Source: Cyclobacterium xiamenense (lineage in GTDB: Bacteria; Bacteroidota; Bacteroidia; Cytophagales; Cyclobacteriaceae). From it: a DNA stretch of 64,000 bases. Made by a program: the position numbers and the translations under genes. Positions 35,661 to 44,550 of this stretch are shown piece by piece (position 1 is the stretch's first letter; each line of letters starts with the position of its first letter). The notes under the pieces were generated by a model, which searched no databases, was not told the origin of the DNA, and saw nothing but the letters and a program-made list of their open reading frames with translations. The stretch is from NCBI RefSeq assembly GCF_009467825.1, contig NZ_WIOK01000001.1, positions 62,001 to 126,000 on the forward strand, in the 5' to 3' direction.

Positions 35661-35709
35661 TTCAATTAATTGAAACGAATTGCACGTTTTGTGGAATATT
35701 TAATTAAAT
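35661..35709. promoter_or_regulatory. Pair of AT-rich palindromes, possible operator of the GntR-type regulator
   Basis: TTCAATTAATTGAA (35661-35674) is a perfect 14-bp palindrome and ATTTAATTAAAT (35698-35709) a perfect 12-bp one. Both contain AATTAA and lie 63-111 bases before the regulator start. TTTG at 35688-35691 lies between them. Autoregulation is inference. Confidence 0.45.
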
Positions 35710-35771
35710 TTAGAGAGCACTTGGATGGAAAAGTGCGATGGATTGTAGCTGCTTAAAATAACCTGAATCCC

Positions 35772-36821
35772 ATGATTGAAGTAAAGACCCTCATCCGCCT
35801 GGATGAAAATTCGCGAATTCCCAAATACCAGCAAATTGTCAATTCGATAATTGAGGACATCGAAAGTTGCCAGTTGCTGGTAGGAGATAAAATCCCTTCC
35901 ATCAATGAAATCAGCGAAGAGCATTACCTCTCACGGGACACCGTAGAGAAGGCCTACAATCAGCTAAAGGAAAAAAAGATCATTCTCTCGGTCAAGGGGA
36001 AGGGATACTACGTCGCCAAGAATATTTCTACGTCGAAGGTACGTGTGCTGTTTTTATTGAACAAACTCAGTAATTATAAGCTTAAGACGTACAATTCCTT
36101 CATTGATAGCATGGGTGCAGATGCGCAAGTAGATCTAACCATTTACCATTGCGATCCCAAACTGTTGATCAATATCCTGAATGAAAACCTCGGGGCCTAT
36201 GATTATTACGTGCTCATGCCCCATTTTAAAGACGAGAAGCACGCGCATTACAACCTGGATGCTGAGGTGATGAACTGTCTGAAAAAACTACCTGCGGATA
36301 AAGTAGTAATCATGGACAATCAGGTGCCCCAATTGGGAGAAAAGGTGGCAGCGATTTACCAGGATTTTAAAAATGACATTTACAACGCACTGTGCGAGGG
36401 CATTTTTCAGTTGCAGCATTACGAAAAGCTCATGCTTGTCTATCCCCGCGATACGGTGTATCCCTATCCAAAGGAAATACTCAAAGGATTTAAAAAGTTC
36501 TGTCAGGATTTTGATTTTGATTTTGAAATTCTGGAAACCGTCTATTCAGACATGGAATTGCGGGCCAAGGATGCGTACATCGTAATCGAAGAAAATGACC
36601 TGGTGAATTTGGTAAAACAGGTCCGGGAACAAAATTACGAATTGGGTAAAGAGATTGGGATCATTTCCTATAATGACACTCCCTTAAAAGAACTTTTGGG
36701 TATTACCGTCGTTTCCACGGATTTCAAGCTTATGGGTGAAACCGCTGCCTACATGATAAAAAAGAACAAGAAGGAATCCGTAAAAAACGTGTTTAAGTTT
36801 ATCAATCGGGGCTCGGTCTAG
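35772..36821 (+). CDS. GntR-type DNA-binding regulator with LacI-like sugar-sensing domain
   Basis: The 349 residues comprise an N-terminal GntR winged helix (about 10-78: IPKYQQIVNSIIEDIESCQL, then IPSINEISE, LSRDTVEKAYNQLKEKKII) joined to a periplasmic-binding-protein-like effector domain (about 90-345), as in LacI-family regulators (GIISYNDTPLKELLGITVV, STDFKLMGETAAYMI). Such hybrids control sugar use in Bacteroidota. It lies 140 bases after the rhamnosidase and in front of a permease, so rhamnose or a related sugar is a reasonable effector. The two palindromes in front of the gene are candidate operators. Confidence 0.9.
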   Translation: MIEVKTLIRLDENSRIPKYQQIVNSIIEDIESCQLLVGDKIPSINEISEEHYLSRDTVEKAYNQLKEKKIILSVKGKGYYVAKNISTSKVRVLFLLNKLSNYKLKTYNSFIDSMGADAQVDLTIYHCDPKLLINILNENLGAYDYYVLMPHFKDEKHAHYNLDAEVMNCLKKLPADKVVIMDNQVPQLGEKVAAIYQDFKNDIYNALCEGIFQLQHYEKLMLVYPRDTVYPYPKEILKGFKKFCQDFDFDFEILETVYSDMELRAKDAYIVIEENDLVNLVKQVREQNYELGKEIGIISYNDTPLKELLGITVVSTDFKLMGETAAYMIKKNKKESVKNVFKFINRGSV

Positions 36822-36987
36822 GATGACTCTGGAGGGATTCCCTACCTCAAGTGACCGGCTCGTCTAGTCGCCGCTGCGCACTGCGGGGGCCAAAGCATGG
36901 GTTTGTTGCTTTTTTCAAGAAATTCAAACTGTAATCAAAAATATCAACGAGCTTTTCGCTCCCAACTACCTGAGGAATCGACTCACT

Positions 36988-38376
36988 ATGAAAAAAAATA
37001 CTAGTCTGGTAGCCCGCTTAAACTCGGTCAATGAATACGAGCAACAGCCCATTCCTACCAATAAGCTAAAGGGCTGGAGGAGTTTTTTGGGAACCTATGC
37101 CGGTGAACACACCGCCGGAACGGAATTCGTCATTGGACCGCTATTTGTGGCCCATGGTGCGAGTGCCATCGATTTGGTTACCGGCTTGATTTTTGGAAAC
37201 ATACTGGCGGTGTTGAGTTGGGCTTTTTTGACGGCAAAAATAGCCGTAAAGACCCGGGTTACGCTGTATTATTTACTGGAGCAAATTGCGGGTAAGCGGT
37301 TTACGCTGATTTACAACCTGGTAAATGCCGGGTTGTTCTGCTTTTTGGCTGGGTCCATGATCGCTGTAGCCGCCACGGCGGTGGGCATTCCGTTTGATAT
37401 GGCGATGCCGCAACTCACGGATATTTACCCCAACAACCTGGGATGGGTAGTTACCGTGTTTGCCGTCGGTACCATCACGACCATCATCGCCATGTTTGGT
37501 TTCGAACAGGTGTCGAAATTTGCTATGGTCGCGGCTCCCTGGATGATCATGGTATTCATTGCTGCAGCGTTGGCCGTCTTGCCACGGCTCGGAGTGACGG
37601 ATTTGGGGTCGTTTTGGTCTGTTGCCGAAAGCACCATTTGGACCGGAGTGCCTCTGGAAGGGCAGAGTAAATTTGGATTCTGGCACATTTTGTTTTTTGC
37701 CTGGTTTTGCAACATGGCCATGCACATAGGCATGGCGGACCTCTCCTTGTTGCGCTACGCCAAAAAATGGGAGTATGGGTTTTCTTCTGCCACAGGAGTG
37801 TTTCTGGGGCATTTTATTGCCTGGATAGCCTCGGGTATTTTGTATTCCCTGTTTTTAATTGAGTCCGAGGGAAGCCTCACGTTTGCCCCGGGCCCCATCG
37901 CTTACAGCGCGGTAGGGGTGGCGGGAGCCATTTGTGTGGTCGTTGCCGGATGGACCACCGCAAACCCTACGCTGTATCGGGCAGGCCTGGCCATCCAATC
38001 CATCAATCCCCAATGGAAAACCTGGAAGGTAACCTTATTTGTAGGCTTGTTTACGACAATTGCGGCGTGTTTCCCCGCCCTGGTTATGATGCTCCTGGAA
38101 TTCGTTGCGCTATACGGGCTGATCCTGATGCCCGTGGGCGCCGTCATCTTTATGGATGTGTACCTCTTGGAGAAGATGGGGCTCCAATCCAATTATGCCG
38201 CTGTGAGTGGTAGCAGCCTCAATGGTTCCGTAGCCGTCACCTGGTTGGTTACCTTGGTTTTTTGTTTGCTGCTCAATTTGGTCGCAGGGGTGGAAATATT
38301 CTTTCTCGGCTTGCCCGGGTGGTTCGTAGCCGTTTTGGTGTATGTCGTAGCCAGTAAAATCAATCAGAAAAAATGA
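36988..38376 (+). CDS. NCS1-type purine/cytosine permease family transporter
   Basis: A 462-residue membrane protein with about twelve predicted helices, of the purine-cytosine permease/NCS1 type. The N-terminal TNKLKGWRSFLGTYAGEHTA leads into the first helix, and AGWTTANPTLYRAGLAIQS is a typical mid-protein block. The usual substrates are nucleobases or related small heterocycles, but relatives in sugar loci are annotated the same way, so the substrate is open. The stop overlaps the next small gene by four bases (ATGA). A 166-base gap without a clear promoter separates it from the regulator. Confidence 0.82.
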   Translation: MKKNTSLVARLNSVNEYEQQPIPTNKLKGWRSFLGTYAGEHTAGTEFVIGPLFVAHGASAIDLVTGLIFGNILAVLSWAFLTAKIAVKTRVTLYYLLEQIAGKRFTLIYNLVNAGLFCFLAGSMIAVAATAVGIPFDMAMPQLTDIYPNNLGWVVTVFAVGTITTIIAMFGFEQVSKFAMVAAPWMIMVFIAAALAVLPRLGVTDLGSFWSVAESTIWTGVPLEGQSKFGFWHILFFAWFCNMAMHIGMADLSLLRYAKKWEYGFSSATGVFLGHFIAWIASGILYSLFLIESEGSLTFAPGPIAYSAVGVAGAICVVVAGWTTANPTLYRAGLAIQSINPQWKTWKVTLFVGLFTTIAACFPALVMMLLEFVALYGLILMPVGAVIFMDVYLLEKMGLQSNYAAVSGSSLNGSVAVTWLVTLVFCLLLNLVAGVEIFFLGLPGWFVAVLVYVVASKINQKK

Positions 38377-38564
38377 AAAAAATTATCCTAAAACTCCTTT
38401 CTTTTATCGGCCTGGGATTAACGATCATTCCAGCCATATTGGTCTTTTCCGCAGAAATGGACACGGATACCTGCAAACAATTGATGTTTTTGGGTACCGT
38501 ACTTTGGTTTGTGACAGCGCCCCTGTGGATGAATGAAAAGGACGCTGCCTCTGAAGAAGGGTAA
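38373..38564 (+). CDS. Small two-helix membrane protein coupled to the permease
   Basis: The 63 residues have two predicted helices (about 5-27 and 36-53) and an acidic tail (NEKDAASEEG). It overlaps the permease by four bases, which implies coupled translation and perhaps a complex with it. I do not recognise a named family. Confidence 0.75.
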   Translation: MKKIILKLLSFIGLGLTIIPAILVFSAEMDTDTCKQLMFLGTVLWFVTAPLWMNEKDAASEEG

Positions 38565-38715
38565 ATGAACGTGTCGTACCCAGGCCCTTCGAAATTTTTA
38601 ACCGTTCGGAATTTAATTTGGGTTCGTTTATTTGGAGAGATTCCGATTGTAAAATTTTTATTGTAAGTCGATTTCATTAAATTGATCCTCCACCGAGAAA
38701 TAGGGTCTCCCAACC

Positions 38716-41700
38716 ATGAAATTCAAGGACTTACGCATTTGGATTTTTATTTTTGGCGGCATGCTGCTGATCGGTGCCTACCTGTACCAGCATTCCAAAA
38801 CGAACCAGAAGCAACTGGAAACTCAGGGAATCAAGGCAGTCCACCTTGCCAGGCAAAATTTTGTCGAAGCTTTTTATAATTACCACGTTCAATTAGAAGG
38901 GTTTTTCAAGCGAAATTTCTACAACTGGGCTGGACCTGAGAAGCACCATGCGGCTTCCCGTATGGTTCAACTAATTGATAGCAAATCAAGGTTTGGAATC
39001 AAGGGGATCAAGTCGTTTGAAATGGATCCCACTCACGACCGGTCGGTTCTCCACCATCGGGGGATTTCACTGGCAAAGAAAGATTCTTTGTATGTAATCG
39101 GTGTTAAGGGCTTTCGCTTTTTTCTGGACGAGCGAACGCGGCAGGGGACGCTTCCGGAGTTGAGCGCTGAACTTCTGGCGCGTAGCCTCAAAGAAAAGCT
39201 GGGAGTCAGGCTGGAGCAAGATTCCCTGTTCGGCAGGGCCTTCGAAGTGGACCACGAGCTTCCGGTGCATGCCTTGATGGAAAATAACCTGCAGAGTTTC
39301 TTTTTTGACCGGATGTTTGTGTTGGATAGTTCCGGTACGGCCATTTACCCACGGGATGTCGCCGGATTGACTGTGGTTCCGCTGGATTCCCTCGGTGGGC
39401 GTCGGTCGGTGGGCGAGCAAAAACTCAGCCTACAACTCTCTGGCAATGAATACCAGGGTTTTTTGTCGCCGGCAATCATTGGTAATAACGTGTTTTATCT
39501 TTTGGGAATCAAAGAAAAAGCCCAATTTGAGCGGGTAGCACTCCGCATCGATTTCAGACTCTTGAGTACCTTTCTCACCTTATTGCTGCTGGTTTTCGTT
39601 TCCATTCCGATTATCAGCGTTTTCAACCTGGGTGACGGCGATGTGCTAACGAAAAAACGAGTGATGGGATTGGGACTTTCGTTGATCCTGGTGATGTTGA
39701 TCCTAGGTTTTTTTTCCTTTTCCCTGGTGCAAAATTACCGCAGCATCTCACCGGCGGATGACTACGTGCGGGATTTAAAGCAGGCTTTTTCTGACGAAAT
39801 TGATGGTCTAATAGAAAACCTGGGGCGGTTTAGCAGGGAACTCCGCACCCACAATGGAGCTGCAAATTGGGCAGATTCTTTGAATCCCGATAAAAATGCC
39901 AATGAATTTCTGGAATTTGATGGTTCAGGAAAAATCCTTAACATGCTCATTCCTGATGCCGATGCGGTAGATGGAACCATTGATTTTGGCGATTTTCCCT
40001 TTGTATCCATTGCAAACAGGGATTACGTACAGGAACGACCCAAGGAGCCGGAAAAACACTTTATTAGCGCACACTTCTCCAAATCCACTGGCAACCTGGA
40101 GGGGGTAATCAGTAAAAGCCAGGGAGAAATTGGCTATGCGTTGACTTTTCGTTTGGATTCGTTGGCGCCAAAAATCAGTAGGAATCAGCGCTTTTTCGTT
40201 TTCAAGCCGGATGGAAAAGTGCTTTTGAAAAGCCAGAAGGTAAATATTCCCATCAATTACCTGCAGGAAGGAATAGGTGCTGAAAAGTGGGATGAGATCA
40301 AGACGCTCATCGAAAACAACCGCCATGCCGGAGAAAGTCAGGTATGGAAAACGCCTATCTATGTCAACGGTTACGAATACGAGGCGCTGCTTAGCCGAAT
40401 ACCTTCCGGGCAATTCGTCGCTGAAAACTGGCTACTCTACCTGGAAAATAAAAACCTGCAGCACTCCCTTCACTCTCTTTCCTCCCTGGAGGCGTTGACC
40501 GTTTTTATCCCTTACGTATTGGTGTTGGTACTACTGGCACTTTTAACCCTGGTCACCAGCAAATCAAGTATTTACCTCGCATATACTCCCTTTTCCTTTG
40601 AGTGGTACAGTCCTTCTCCAACCAAGCGAAACAAATTTCTTTGGCTTAATTTGGTATTGTTTCTGGATCTTTTGCTCTTTGTCGCTGTCTACTTGTTTTT
40701 GCCACTGAGTATTTTCAAAATTTTCCTTTGGTCGGCCCTGTTTGCCATCCAATCGGGTACCTGCAATTTTCTACTGCTTTCCAGTTCCCCGAAGGTCCGG
40801 CACTTGAAAAATAGCACTGCCTTTTCCATCGCTTCGGTGCTGCTTTGGCTGCTTGCCGCTTACCTGTTGCTTCAGCTGTCCTGGTTGCAATCGATAGATT
40901 TTCACCTGTTTTTGACCTTGTTTTTCTTGCTCTTACTTGGGCTATTACAAGTCCTGTGTTTTCGCCTTGCACGTGTACGTGAACTGCCTTCGCTTGCTCC
41001 GGGTAGCTGGAAAGGACATGCCGGATTACAACGGATACACCAACGGCTTAGTGACTTTTGGAACCGTCTCACCGGAGTGCCCGTTGATAAACGGGTCTAT
41101 GCCCTGAATTTTCTGTTATGGCTACTGATAATCGGGTTTTTGCCGGGATATTTTATCCACAGACAGATTTTCAGCCAGGAGCGTTTCATCTGGAACTTGG
41201 TGGAACAAGACGAGCCGTACCAATTGGATGTGCCCAAGGAATCCAATAACAAGGTTTATTTTGGTTTGATCAAGGTGCATGAAGAATTTAGGCGAACCAA
41301 CTTTGGCAGGTTTTCCAACCACGAAGATGAATTGATTCGCAATTTTGTGGCACCCCCACACGAGGTCATGGTGCAAGCTTTTCATATGCCGCCAAACTTT
41401 AGCTTCAAAGAATTCCTATCCACGAGAGGTTTTCTGCAAATGCTGAAAGGGAATCTCCTGGTTTTGGTTGGCTTGGCCGTGGTACTTATCTGGTTTTTTC
41501 AGATGATCATGCGCCTCGGAAATAAAATCTACCTTATCGACTACCATTTTACTCATGGTATAGCCTTGCTCCCCGAACGTTCCCGCAAGCAGCAGAAAAG
41601 CTTTATTATCGGGGTGGATGCTGCCCAGAGCAGGAACTGGATCCTCAGGCAGTTTGGCCTGTCCGAGCACCAGGTGTTGCGGGTAAATGCGGTTTCGGTC

Positions 41701-42666
41701 CCGACAGAAATGCCCGATCCGGAACCCCTGCATCAGGCGGTAGTTTTTGAAAATATTCATTGCCTGGAAGGAGCCGACGGCCTGCTGGAGGCAGTAAGGA
41801 CGTTTCAACACGTTTACAATGACAAAAACCGGTGGCTTTTCGTTACCTCTGGAAAGCCACTACAGGAGATCATCCAGCCCAATACCGCCCGATCAAAGCG
41901 CCTGCTGATCACGGAGATTTTCTCTGACTTTCTCTTCCAATACGTCCCATTGGATTTTGAAAGCAGTTCCATCTCGCTCCCGTTTCCCGGTCAGGCGTGG
42001 GAATCCATGGACAAAACGGAGCGGGAGGTGTTAAAGATGCAGGTCGGCAGCAGGCTATTCAACGACGAGAAAACGCAGGAGTTAGCCGCTGAAATTTCCT
42101 GCAGTCCTCATGCAGCCGTGATCGCTACCCTCATTACGGAGGAGCTTTCCAGAGATCCGCTGGATGAACCGCTTTCTCAGGAGCGTTATGAAAAGTGCAT
42201 TTTGTCCATCCAACGGTACAACAAAGCCTATTTTATGAATATATGGGCCGAATTGAGCCTGAAGGAACGCAAGATGGTGTACAATTATGCCAAAGAAGGG
42301 TTCATCAATTTTTTTAATAAGGAAACCATGACAGCGCTGATCCAAAAGGGCATTATCAAAATGAATGCGGAACGGGACCGACTGGTATTGTTTAGCAATA
42401 GCTTTCGGAATTTCGTCTGCCTTTTTGTGAGTGACGCTGACGTGGAACGATTCAAACAAGACGAACGGAAATCAGGCAACGCCAAAATGATACAAGCGGC
42501 CGTATTTAGCTTTGTATTGATTTCCATCGCCTTGATCAGTTTTTACGACCCCACCATTCTGAACGAAACATCGGCCTACATCAGTGGAGTACTGGGATTG
42601 GTAGGGACCGTGTACAGTTTACTTGCCAAAGGGTTTTCCAAGGCTCCGGAACTGGATCAACCGTAG
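38716..42666 (+). CDS. Giant membrane protein with sensor-like outer domains and a degenerate NTPase-like domain
   Basis: Not a family I can name. The 1316 residues read, in order: an N-terminal helix (about 7-25); an outer domain to about 275; two helices (about 278-340); a second outer, dCache-like domain (about 380-590, with FVSIANRDYV and SKSTGNLEGVISKSQGEIG); a block of about seven helices (600-825); a short outer domain (830-905); one helix near 910-930; a cytosolic part; and two C-terminal helices (about 1258-1310). The cytosolic part begins KSFIIGVDAAQSRNW near 963, at the place of a P-loop but without GxxxxGK(S/T), then AVVFENIHCLEGADG like a Walker B strand and a LFVTSGKPL sensor-like strand. 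A winged-helix-like part follows (MTALIQKGIIKMN). No kinase, cyclase or GGDEF motif is seen. Confidence 0.75.
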   Translation: MKFKDLRIWIFIFGGMLLIGAYLYQHSKTNQKQLETQGIKAVHLARQNFVEAFYNYHVQLEGFFKRNFYNWAGPEKHHAASRMVQLIDSKSRFGIKGIKSFEMDPTHDRSVLHHRGISLAKKDSLYVIGVKGFRFFLDERTRQGTLPELSAELLARSLKEKLGVRLEQDSLFGRAFEVDHELPVHALMENNLQSFFFDRMFVLDSSGTAIYPRDVAGLTVVPLDSLGGRRSVGEQKLSLQLSGNEYQGFLSPAIIGNNVFYLLGIKEKAQFERVALRIDFRLLSTFLTLLLLVFVSIPIISVFNLGDGDVLTKKRVMGLGLSLILVMLILGFFSFSLVQNYRSISPADDYVRDLKQAFSDEIDGLIENLGRFSRELRTHNGAANWADSLNPDKNANEFLEFDGSGKILNMLIPDADAVDGTIDFGDFPFVSIANRDYVQERPKEPEKHFISAHFSKSTGNLEGVISKSQGEIGYALTFRLDSLAPKISRNQRFFVFKPDGKVLLKSQKVNIPINYLQEGIGAEKWDEIKTLIENNRHAGESQVWKTPIYVNGYEYEALLSRIPSGQFVAENWLLYLENKNLQHSLHSLSSLEALTVFIPYVLVLVLLALLTLVTSKSSIYLAYTPFSFEWYSPSPTKRNKFLWLNLVLFLDLLLFVAVYLFLPLSIFKIFLWSALFAIQSGTCNFLLLSSSPKVRHLKNSTAFSIASVLLWLLAAYLLLQLSWLQSIDFHLFLTLFFLLLLGLLQVLCFRLARVRELPSLAPGSWKGHAGLQRIHQRLSDFWNRLTGVPVDKRVYALNFLLWLLIIGFLPGYFIHRQIFSQERFIWNLVEQDEPYQLDVPKESNNKVYFGLIKVHEEFRRTNFGRFSNHEDELIRNFVAPPHEVMVQAFHMPPNFSFKEFLSTRGFLQMLKGNLLVLVGLAVVLIWFFQMIMRLGNKIYLIDYHFTHGIALLPERSRKQQKSFIIGVDAAQSRNWILRQFGLSEHQVLRVNAVSVPTEMPDPEPLHQAVVFENIHCLEGADGLLEAVRTFQHVYNDKNRWLFVTSGKPLQEIIQPNTARSKRLLITEIFSDFLFQYVPLDFESSSISLPFPGQAWESMDKTEREVLKMQVGSRLFNDEKTQELAAEISCSPHAAVIATLITEELSRDPLDEPLSQERYEKCILSIQRYNKAYFMNIWAELSLKERKMVYNYAKEGFINFFNKETMTALIQKGIIKMNAERDRLVLFSNSFRNFVCLFVSDADVERFKQDERKSGNAKMIQAAVFSFVLISIALISFYDPTILNETSAYISGVLGLVGTVYSLLAKGFSKAPELDQP

Positions 42667-42815
42667 ATTGCTTCTTATTTTGGTATTGTTCTTGTTAAGG
42701 TACGGTCCACAGGGCATCCTCACCGTAGTGTATTTGGCAGGAAATTTAACAAAAAGGATATTATTCTGAACTGTTTGGTGTACGGTACCATTTGTTGCAA
42801 AAAAATACAAAAATG

Positions 42816-42847
42816 ATTGCGTTATTTTATTCGATTCGATACATTTG
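42816..42847 (+). promoter_or_regulatory. Promoter of the ECF sigma gene
   Basis: ATTG at 42816-42819, 20 bases, then TACATTTG at 42840-42847, an exact TAnnTTTG. The leader would be about 70 bases. This looks like a housekeeping promoter and not an ECF-autoregulated one. Confidence 0.6.
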
Positions 42848-42923
42848 AAAATGCGATACGTTTTTATTGACCTTAAATACCACAATATGGGATAAAACTC
42901 TACGTTATTTAAACATCAGTTTT

Positions 42924-43526
42924 ATGAGTAAAAGGGTAGGACCTAAAGACAGTGAGTTAATCTCACAATACAGAAATGGAAGTGAGCTTGCTTTTGAAAG
43001 GCTGGTTGACAAGTACAAAAACAAGGTGTACACGACCATTTTGATGATAGTGAAGGAGCAGGGAGTGGCAGAAGATTTATTGCAGGACGTATTCGTAAAA
43101 GTAGTACAGACACTCAACTCTGATCGGTATAACGAAGAGGGAAAATTCCATCCCTGGATCATGCGTATAGCCCACAACCTGGCGATCGACCATTTCCGGA
43201 AAGTGAAGCGGCACCCCATGGTGGTGATGGAAGACGGATCAAATGTGTTTAATACCCTGCATTTTGCGGAAGAAAATGTGGAGGAGATCAAGGTAAAGGA
43301 TGAAACCTATGCATTGGTTAGGCAGTTGATCGAAGAGCTTCCCGAGAGTCAAAAGCAGGTATTGATCATGCGGCATTACATGGATTTGAGTTTTCAGGAA
43401 ATTGCCGAGCAGACGGGAGTTAGTATCAATACCGCCCTTGGGCGCATGCGGTATGCGCTGATCAATTTAAGGAAAAAACTAAAACAAATAAATATCGCCT
43501 ATGACCAAATCTTTTACCCAAAGTGA
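42924..43526 (+). CDS. ECF-type RNA polymerase sigma factor
   Basis: I take the ATG at 42924 (MSKRVGPKDSELISQYRNG), giving 200 residues; upstream in-frame starts add a stretch unlike the family. Region 2 is clear (AFERLVDKYKNKVYTTIL, then VAEDLLQDVFVKV and IMRIAHNLAIDHFRK), and so is region 4 with its helix-turn-helix (LPESQKQVLIMRHYMDLSFQ, EIAEQTGVSINTALGRMRYA). The next gene starts 26 bases before its stop. No FecR-type or zinc-finger anti-sigma gene is adjacent. Confidence 0.94.
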   Translation: MSKRVGPKDSELISQYRNGSELAFERLVDKYKNKVYTTILMIVKEQGVAEDLLQDVFVKVVQTLNSDRYNEEGKFHPWIMRIAHNLAIDHFRKVKRHPMVVMEDGSNVFNTLHFAEENVEEIKVKDETYALVRQLIEELPESQKQVLIMRHYMDLSFQEIAEQTGVSINTALGRMRYALINLRKKLKQINIAYDQIFYPK

Positions 43527-43734
43527 TCTGATAAGGTATCTTTATCAGGAAATGACGGAGGAGGAAAGTGAACAAGTGGTACAAGCCCTGCGACACCAAC
43601 CATTTTTGATGCAAGAGTACATGGACTTGTTGGACACCCTGGAAAACTTGAATCACCTAGTAGTAGAACCCTCCGAAAGCATCGTAAACGCCATTAAGAA
43701 AAAGGCCCGGTCTCAAGGACTGGAAAAAGTGTAA
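43501..43734 (+). CDS. Small protein overlapping the ECF sigma gene
   Basis: The 77 residues are soluble, acidic in the first half and mostly helical (SDLIRYLYQEMTEEESEQVV), with a basic end (KKKARSQGLEKV). It overlaps the sigma gene by 26 bases in another frame. Its position and the LIRYLYxEMTEEE start are those of the small proteins that often follow sigma-24-type genes in Bacteroidota, so it may modulate the sigma factor. It has no membrane helix and no Cys/His zinc motif. The function is inference. Confidence 0.8.
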   Translation: MTKSFTQSDLIRYLYQEMTEEESEQVVQALRHQPFLMQEYMDLLDTLENLNHLVVEPSESIVNAIKKKARSQGLEKV

Positions 43735-43754
43735 CACCAACAAAAAAGATTATT

Positions 43755-43788
43755 TCCTATCCACGGCTTTCCGTGGGTAGGATTTTTT
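43755..43788 (+). terminator. Intrinsic terminator of the sigma factor operon
   Basis: TCCTATCCACGG (43755-43766) and CCGTGGGTAGGA (43771-43782) form a 12-bp stem with one wobble pair and a CTTT loop, followed by six T. Confidence 0.9.
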
Positions 43789-43859
43789 ATTTCTGTGGTT
43801 TCAATCGAAAAGATGTAGTAGTTTCGGGCATATAGAAATCACCTTGAACGACAGCGGAT

Positions 43860-44549
43860 ATGTTAAAAAAAGAAAGGTATCGGGCCTTCGTTGCACATTT
43901 CACGGAAAATATGCCCGTGGCAGAAACAGAACTTCACTACGAGACACCCTATCAGTTGCTGCTGGCAGTCGTTTTGAGTGCCCAATGTACCGATAAGCGC
44001 ATCAACATGGTTACTCCGGCTCTTTTCCGGGATTTTCCCACCCCGGCTCACCTGGCAGCCAGTGATTTTGACCAATTATTTCCCTACCTGCGGTCGGTTT
44101 CCTATCCCAATAACAAAACCCGCCATTTGCTTGGATTGGGAAAGATGCTTGTGGAAGAATTCGACGGAGAGGTGCCTGAAACGGTCGAAGCGTTGGTGAA
44201 GCTACCCGGAGTAGGTAGAAAAACGGCCAATGTCATCACCAGTGTCATTTGGAACCAACCCAATATGGCGGTGGATACACATGTTTTTAGGGTTTCCAAA
44301 CGACTGGGCCTGGTGCCCCAAAGTGCCAAAACTCCACTTGAAGTAGAAAAACACCTGATTCGTCACCTTCCCAGCGAAGTGGTTCATAAAGCACATCATT
44401 GGCTGATCCTTCACGGACGGTATACCTGCGTTGCCCGGAGTCCCAAATGTGAGGCCTGTAGCATCACGGCTATTTGCCGCTACTACGAGAAAAGCGGGGG
44501 GTCGTTGGCAATGGGAAAGCCTTCCGTTTCCAAATCCGTAAAAAAATAG
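43860..44549 (+). CDS. nth: Endonuclease III (DNA glycosylase/AP lyase)
   Basis: Base-excision repair enzyme for oxidised pyrimidines. It has 229 residues. The helix-hairpin-helix with the catalytic Lys is in LPGVGRKTANVI near 120, and the catalytic Asp is in AVDTHVFRVSKRLGL near 138. The [4Fe-4S] loop is complete: Cys190, Cys197, Cys200 and Cys206 (CVARSPKCEACSITAIC). The C-terminal tail is slightly longer than usual. asnB starts after one intervening base. Confidence 0.96.
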   Translation: MLKKERYRAFVAHFTENMPVAETELHYETPYQLLLAVVLSAQCTDKRINMVTPALFRDFPTPAHLAASDFDQLFPYLRSVSYPNNKTRHLLGLGKMLVEEFDGEVPETVEALVKLPGVGRKTANVITSVIWNQPNMAVDTHVFRVSKRLGLVPQSAKTPLEVEKHLIRHLPSEVVHKAHHWLILHGRYTCVARSPKCEACSITAICRYYEKSGGSLAMGKPSVSKSVKK

Positions 44550-44550
44550 C

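Noticed and set aside
38716-42666. Histidine kinase or cyclase output in the 1316-residue protein
   Set aside because: No H, N or G boxes, no GGDEF or EAL and no cyclase motifs were found in the cytosolic part.
42667-42839. Hidden RNA gene or small ORF in the gap before the sigma factor gene
   Set aside because: No cloverleaf, no strong stem and no convincing open frame; it reads as plain AT-rich spacer.
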